Assembly: GCA_045641505.1 (NCBI GenBank)
Contig: JAZUHB010000018.1
Location: 1 to 26,374 of the forward strand
DNA length: 26,374 bases
Source of the DNA: JAZQNF01 sp045641505
GTDB lineage: Bacteria > Bacillota > Clostridia > Lachnospirales > Bianqueaceae
Reading direction: 5' to 3'
Part shown: piece after piece, positions 23,186 to 26,374 of the stretch
Position numbering within the stretch: the stretch's first letter is position 1
Layout of the letters: each line of letters opens with the position of its first letter
Translations under genes and position numbers: made by a program
The notes under the pieces: generated by a model
The model's database searches: none
Told to the model about the DNA's origin: nothing
The model's input: only the letters and a program-made list of their open reading frames with translations

Positions 23186-23393
23186 TAGTCGTGGCCGCTC
23201 GGCTTGTGACGCGCCGTTGCAATACGCGCGGAGCGCGTATTGCCGGAAGTGGTGATATTGACGGCGCGTTGATAGTCGTGGCCTTTGGGCAGGTGACGCG
23301 CCGTTGCAATACACGCTTTGCGCGTATTGCCCGAAGTGGTGATATATGGACGGCGCGGTGATAGTCGTGGCCTTTGGGCTTGTGACGCGCCGT
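23174..23393 (+). repeat. Type B composite repeat, three stem-loops and two hairpins, after DUF3737
   Basis: The large stem-loops have 9-bp arms (ACGGCGCGT or ACGGCGCGG with ACGCGCCGT) and exactly 26-nt loops, at 23174-23217, 23261-23304 and 23350-23393. The small hairpins CAATACGCGC/GCGCGTATTG, with one mismatch in the second, are at 23220-23242 and 23307-23329. The period is 87-89 nt; the third unit lacks its hairpin. The orientation relative to the upstream gene is the same as at fba. It lies between the DUF3737 stop codon and its terminator, so it should be in the 3' end of the mRNA. Confidence 0.9.
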
Positions 23394-23413
23394 TGCTAAT
23401 GCTCGTTCAAGGC

Positions 23414-23444
23414 CCGGCTCAGTTCAATACTGAGCCGGTTTTTT
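23414..23444 (+). terminator. Terminator of the ECF-DUF3737 operon
   Basis: A 9-bp stem CCGGCTCAG (23414-23422) with CTGAGCCGG (23430-23438), extendable by one T-A pair, followed by six Ts. Confidence 0.9.
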
Positions 23445-23465
23445 GTGTGTTTTTGTCAGCTGACA

Positions 23466-23490
23466 GGGAAAGATGGGCACACTCTTTCCC
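23466..23490. other. Isolated 8-bp hairpin
   Basis: GGGAAAGA (23466-23473) pairs with TCTTTCCC (23483-23490) around a 9-nt loop. No T-tract follows on either strand. It lies between the DUF3737 terminator and the palindrome array. Confidence 0.5.
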
Positions 23491-23546
23491 GGTTGGGATG
23501 CGCAGGCAATACATTGCGACCGGCAAAAATAGGAAAATCGCTGACC

Positions 23547-23837
23547 TACCACGCAAATCGGCGTTTTTGAAAAATGCGTGGTATGTGACTGAGATGATTT
23601 TTAAAAAATTACCACGCAAATCTGATTTTTTGAAAAAAACGTGGCTAGTCTGTGCGGCTACCGCCGAACACCCTACCACGCTTTTCCGCATTTCCCTAAA
23701 AAACGTGGTAGATCAACAGGTCAAGTTCCTCCTGACATACCACGCAAATTCCCGTTTTTGAAAATAGCGTGGTATGCAGCCAAAATCGGCCCATTCGCCA
23801 TACCACGCAAATCAGCTTTTCGCGAAAAAACGTGGTA
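23547..23837. repeat. Type C array: five phased 37-38 nt palindromes
   Basis: Units are at 23547-23583, 23610-23647, 23674-23710, 23738-23774 and 23801-23837. Starts are 63, 64, 64 and 63 nt apart. Each opens with TACCACGC, and four of five continue AAAT. Each has a central T-run/A-run pairing and closes with CGTGGTA (CGTGGCTA in the second). The intervening 26, 26, 27 and 26 nt are unrelated to one another. The outer arms are near-identical while the middles vary. No cas gene, leader or promoter was recognised. Confidence 0.92.
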
Positions 23838-23950
23838 AGAACGGCGATATCGCATACAAATGTGTCAGGTACGGCGACACAGATTTCAAGCGCGGCATGT
23901 AAGGCAGCATAAATCTCGGCCGCGGCCCGCCCCCTCCCCCGCAATCACGC

Positions 23951-23983
23951 AAAAACCGGCCCCCGGAGCATCCCGGGGGCCGG
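23951..23983 (-). terminator. Terminator of upp-pepD
   Basis: An 11-bp stem CCGGCCCCCGG (23956-23966) with CCGGGGGCCGG (23973-23983), 6-nt loop. On the minus strand it is followed by TTTTT (23955-23951). Confidence 0.9.
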
Positions 23984-24003
23984 CCTTCCATATTCTATTC
24001 GAT

Positions 24004-25551
24004 TTACTTCATCCGCTTCAGCACTTCCAGGATGAAGCGGTAGGTGCGCTCGACCGAGGCAACCTCCATGCGCTCGTCCGGGGTGTGGATGGCGTAGATG
24101 TTCGGGCCGAAGCTCACGGCGTCCATGCCGGGAAGCTTGTCGGAAAGCAGGCCGCACTCGACGCCGGCGTGGATGGTCTCCACCGTGGGGGCGGTGCCGA
24201 ACATCTCGGTGTAGGTGCCGACCATCAGGTCGCGCAGCGCGGAATCAGCCCGGTACTGCCAGGCGGGGTAGGCGCCCTCGACGGTCATGGTCGCGCCGAC
24301 GGCGGCCGCCAGCAGCTGGAGCCGGCGGAGCAGCGCGTCCTTCTTGCTGTTCACGCTGGAGCGGACGCTGAAGCCAAGCACGGCCGCGCCGTTCTCGATC
24401 TTCAGGATGCCCAGGTTCAGCGAGGTCTCCACGAGACCGGGGATGAAGGAATCCATCGCCTGCACGCCGTTGGGCAGGCCCACCAGCGCGGTCACCAGGC
24501 GGCCGGCGGAGGCGAGCGTCAGGCACTCGGCCTCGTCGCGGTCGAACTTCTTCATCTCGCGGGGCGGAATGAGGAAGCGGCGGCGGACGAGCTTGTTCCG
24601 GGTCACCAGGGACACGGTCTCGGCCTTGGCCTCGGCGTCCTCGCCCTCGGCGAAGACGATATTGATCTCAGGATCGATGGCCTGATATTCGTTCTTGAAG
24701 GTCCGCTCGGCGGCTTTCACGAGGATCGCCACCTGCTCGGCGTCGGCGTCCTTCACCAGGACCTTCGCCTTGCAGCTGCGGGGGATTGCGTTATCCTTGC
24801 TGCCGCCCTCGATGCTCACGAGGCTCACCAGCTGCTTGGACAGGAGCGCGTCCAGAAGACGGCCCATCATCACGTCGGCGTTCGCGCGGCCCTTGTGGAT
24901 CTCGACGCCGGAATGACCGCCGCGGAGGCCGCCCAGCGCCAGGGTGTAGACGGTGCCGGACTTGGTCTCGTATTCGAGCGGGATGCGGACGGAGGCAGTG
25001 GCGCCGCCGGCGCAGCCCGCCAGGAAGGTGCCCTCGCCCTCGGAATCCATGTTCATCAGGATGCGGCCGGAAAGCTTCGAGCCGTCCAGGCCCTGCGCGC
25101 CGTCCATGCCGATCTCCTCGTCCACGGTGAAGACGCACTCCAGCGCGGGATGAGGCAGCTCCCTGTCGGCCAGGATCGCCAGCATGTACGCCACGGCGAT
25201 GCCGTCGTCGCCGCCGAGGGTGGTGCCCTCCGCGCTGACGTAGCCGTTCTCGCACACGAGCTTCAGACCGTCCTTTGTGAAGTCGGTCTCACAGCCGTCG
25301 GTCTTCTCGCAGACCATGTCCATGTGGCCCTGCAGGACCACGGTCGCGGCCTGCTCATAGCCCGCGGAGGCAGGCTTGTAGATGATCACGTTGTTCAGGC
25401 TGTCCTGATAACTTTCGAGGCCCAGCCGCGCCGCCTCGGCCACGAGATAATCGCTGATGGCCTTCGTGTTGCGGGAGCCGTGCGGGATCGCCGCGATGGC
25501 TTCGAAATACTCGAACACCTGCCGGGGTTCCAGACCGGATAAAACGCCCAT
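24004..25551 (-). CDS. pepD: Aminoacyl-histidine dipeptidase (peptidase D, M20 family)
   Basis: A 515-residue cytoplasmic zinc dipeptidase of the M20 family, cleaving Xaa-His and related dipeptides. The first metal-site motif is LQGHMDMV (His76, with Asp78), then TTLGGDDGIAVA (about 110-121) and the catalytic DEEIGM (144-149). The lid/dimerisation domain occupies roughly 200-390, including GGLRGGHSGVEIHKGRANA. The C-terminal HAGVECGLLSDKLPGMDAVSFGPNI holds the remaining ligands. All key motifs look intact. CGGAGGAAA lies before the ATG, and upp ends 30 bp upstream on the same strand, so it is probably the second gene of a upp-pepD unit ending at a strong terminator. Confidence 0.95.
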   Translation of the reverse strand: MGVLSGLEPRQVFEYFEAIAAIPHGSRNTKAISDYLVAEAARLGLESYQDSLNNVIIYKPASAGYEQAATVVLQGHMDMVCEKTDGCETDFTKDGLKLVCENGYVSAEGTTLGGDDGIAVAYMLAILADRELPHPALECVFTVDEEIGMDGAQGLDGSKLSGRILMNMDSEGEGTFLAGCAGGATASVRIPLEYETKSGTVYTLALGGLRGGHSGVEIHKGRANADVMMGRLLDALLSKQLVSLVSIEGGSKDNAIPRSCKAKVLVKDADAEQVAILVKAAERTFKNEYQAIDPEINIVFAEGEDAEAKAETVSLVTRNKLVRRRFLIPPREMKKFDRDEAECLTLASAGRLVTALVGLPNGVQAMDSFIPGLVETSLNLGILKIENGAAVLGFSVRSSVNSKKDALLRRLQLLAAAVGATMTVEGAYPAWQYRADSALRDLMVGTYTEMFGTAPTVETIHAGVECGLLSDKLPGMDAVSFGPNIYAIHTPDERMEVASVERTYRFILEVLKRMK

Positions 25552-25581
25552 TTCTTTCCTCCGAATAATGCTTGCGATGAC

Positions 25582-26211
25582 TTATTTGGTGCCGAACAGA
25601 CGGTCGCCCGCGTCGCCCAGACCGGGGGTGATGTAGCCGTTCTCGTTGAGTTTCTTGTCGTAGCCGACGCAGTAGACCTTGATGTCGGGATGGACCGCTT
25701 CCACGGCCTTGATGCCGGGCTCGGCGGCGACGAGGCACATGACCTTGATGTTCTTGACGCCCACTTCCTTCAGGAAGTTGACCGCGGCGATGATGCTGCC
25801 GCCGGTGGCCAGCATGGGCTCGGTGATGATGACCATGCGCTTGTCGATGTCCTTGGGCATCTTGAAGTAGTATTTGACGGGCTCCAGGGTCTCCTCATTG
25901 CGGTACAGACCGATGTGGCCGACCTTCGCGTTGGGGATGACCTCCAGCACGCCGTCGACGAAGCCGAGACCGGCGCGCAGGATCGGCACGATGGCGACCT
26001 TCTTGCCGCTGACGACCTTGGACGTGGTCTTGCAGATGGGGGTTTCGACTTCGACGTCTTCCAGGGGGAAATCTCTCGTGATCTCGTAGGTCATCAGAAG
26101 CGCGATTTCGCGGGCGATGGCGCGGAAATCCTTGGACGTGGTGTTTTTGTCGCGAAGGATGGTCAGCTTGTGCTGAAGCATAGGATGGTCGAGAACGGTA
26201 AGAATGGACAT
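25582..26211 (-). CDS. upp: Uracil phosphoribosyltransferase
   Basis: A 209-residue salvage enzyme converting uracil and PRPP to UMP in the cytoplasm. VPILRAGLGFVDG (about 75-87), the PRPP loop PMLATGGS (132-139) and the uracil-binding end GYITPGLGDAGDRLFGT are all present. The residue before the PRPP loop is Glu131 (ITEPMLATGG), where I expect Asp in well-known homologues (VDPMLATGG); the change is conservative. The start at 26211 is set by AGGAGG eight bases upstream and the N-terminus MSILTVLDHP; the frame continues 23 codons upstream through a leader hairpin and is not used. It has its own promoter and an approximately 80-nt leader. Confidence 0.96.
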   Translation of the reverse strand: MSILTVLDHPMLQHKLTILRDKNTTSKDFRAIAREIALLMTYEITRDFPLEDVEVETPICKTTSKVVSGKKVAIVPILRAGLGFVDGVLEVIPNAKVGHIGLYRNEETLEPVKYYFKMPKDIDKRMVIITEPMLATGGSIIAAVNFLKEVGVKNIKVMCLVAAEPGIKAVEAVHPDIKVYCVGYDKKLNENGYITPGLGDAGDRLFGTK

Positions 26212-26258
26212 GACTGTTTCCTCCTGTGGGATGTAGTATGATGATTCTTCGGAACAGC

Positions 26259-26278
26259 GGCAGAAAGCCTTTTCTGCC
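26259..26278 (-). promoter_or_regulatory. Hairpin in the upp leader
   Basis: An 8-bp stem GGCAGAAA/TTTCTGCC with a 4-nt loop, in the transcribed leader about 48 nt before the upp start. No T-tract follows, so it is not a classical attenuator. No PyrR-binding consensus was recognised. Confidence 0.5.
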
Positions 26279-26300
26279 ACATTATCTTGTTCTTCTCATT

Positions 26301-26329
26301 ATTGTACACTCTAAATGTTGGTTGGTCAA
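26301..26329 (-). promoter_or_regulatory. Sigma-A promoter for upp-pepD
   Basis: Minus strand: TTGACC (26329-26324), 17-bp spacer, TACAAT (26306-26301). Confidence 0.85.
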
Positions 26330-26374
26330 GGGAGACGGCAGCCCGCTGCCACATTTTTCCGAAGTCGGATCGTA

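Larger units (their letters stand above)
23186..24003. other. Gene-free convergent intergenic region
   Basis: No credible gene lies in these 818 bases. In order they hold the rest of the type B repeat, the DUF3737 terminator, an 8-bp hairpin, the five-unit palindrome array, about 110 bases with only minor inverted repeats (GCGATATCGC near 23845; TGTGTC/GACACA at 23861-23881), and the pepD terminator. Coding frames across the array are made by the repeats themselves. Confidence 0.75.

Noticed and set aside
23318..23761. 147-residue hypothetical protein on the plus strand
   Set aside because: It begins inside the type B repeat, crosses a strong terminator and runs through the palindrome array. 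Its repeated peptide (PRKSAFLK-like) is only the repeat translated; no ribosome binding site.
23547..23837. Formal CRISPR array call
   Set aside because: Spacing is CRISPR-like, but repeats differ heavily in the middle, units are full-length palindromes, spacers are only 26-27 nt, and there is no leader or cas gene.
26337..26358. Plus-strand terminator (GGCAG/CTGCC followed by five Ts)
   Set aside because: Only a 5-bp stem with three bases before the T-run, and no plus-strand gene lies upstream in the window.

Overview
The window is a GC-rich stretch of a Bacillota chromosome, most likely an anaerobic gut-type member of the Clostridia. The evidence is the gene content (TsaE-TsaB-RimI cluster, ECF-transporter S component, DUF1846, DUF3737, class II aldolase, murA-rlmH pair), near-consensus sigma-A promoters with 17-18 bp spacers, and strong AGGAGG ribosome binding sites. 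I cannot name the genus. Almost all of it is housekeeping or cell-envelope coding sequence. No transposase, prophage, cas, tRNA or rRNA gene was seen.

Layout. 1-2.5 kb (-): an SGNH esterase lacking its C-terminus, yebC, and a YigZ-family gene. 2.6-5.8 kb (+): a class A penicillin-binding protein, divergent from yigZ. 5.9-8.9 kb (-): fba, then murA and rlmH, the last two overlapping. 9.1-11.7 kb (+): galE, a NUDIX hydrolase and a PAP2 phosphatase, divergent from fba. 11.8-16.9 kb (-): rluA-type pseudouridine synthase, a heterodimeric ABC exporter with one degenerate ATP site, and a KpsF-like SIS protein. 17.0-21.5 kb (-): tsaE-tsaB-rimI-DUF1846-GH109-like. 21.6-23.2 kb (+): a RibU-like ECF S component and a DUF3737 beta-helix protein, divergent from tsaE. 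23.2-24.0 kb: about 0.8 kb without genes. 24.0-26.2 kb (-): upp and pepD. Convergent gene pairs share bidirectional terminators at 5818-5850 and 11702-11735.

The unusual content lies between the genes, in four kinds of structured repeat. (A) A heptamer AATAAC(G/A) alternating with short palindromes, after rlmH and after/inside the 3' end of rluA. In rluA the exact 22-nt period encodes the last 15 residues and the stop codon. (B) A composite unit of a 9-bp stem with a 26-nt loop plus a 10-bp hairpin. It occurs twice after fba and two and a half times after DUF3737, in the same orientation relative to the upstream gene and with a compensatory base-pair change between loci. (C) Five 37-38 nt imperfect palindromes spaced at 63-64 nt between the two convergent terminators of DUF3737 and pepD. 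This has CRISPR-like geometry, but the repeats diverge and there are no cas genes. (D) A 109-nt sequence upstream of the ABC exporter that folds on paper into a four-way junction with no unpaired base at the junction. The A and B repeats all sit at stop codons in sense orientation, which makes them the best candidates here for an undescribed element family. Their function is unknown.
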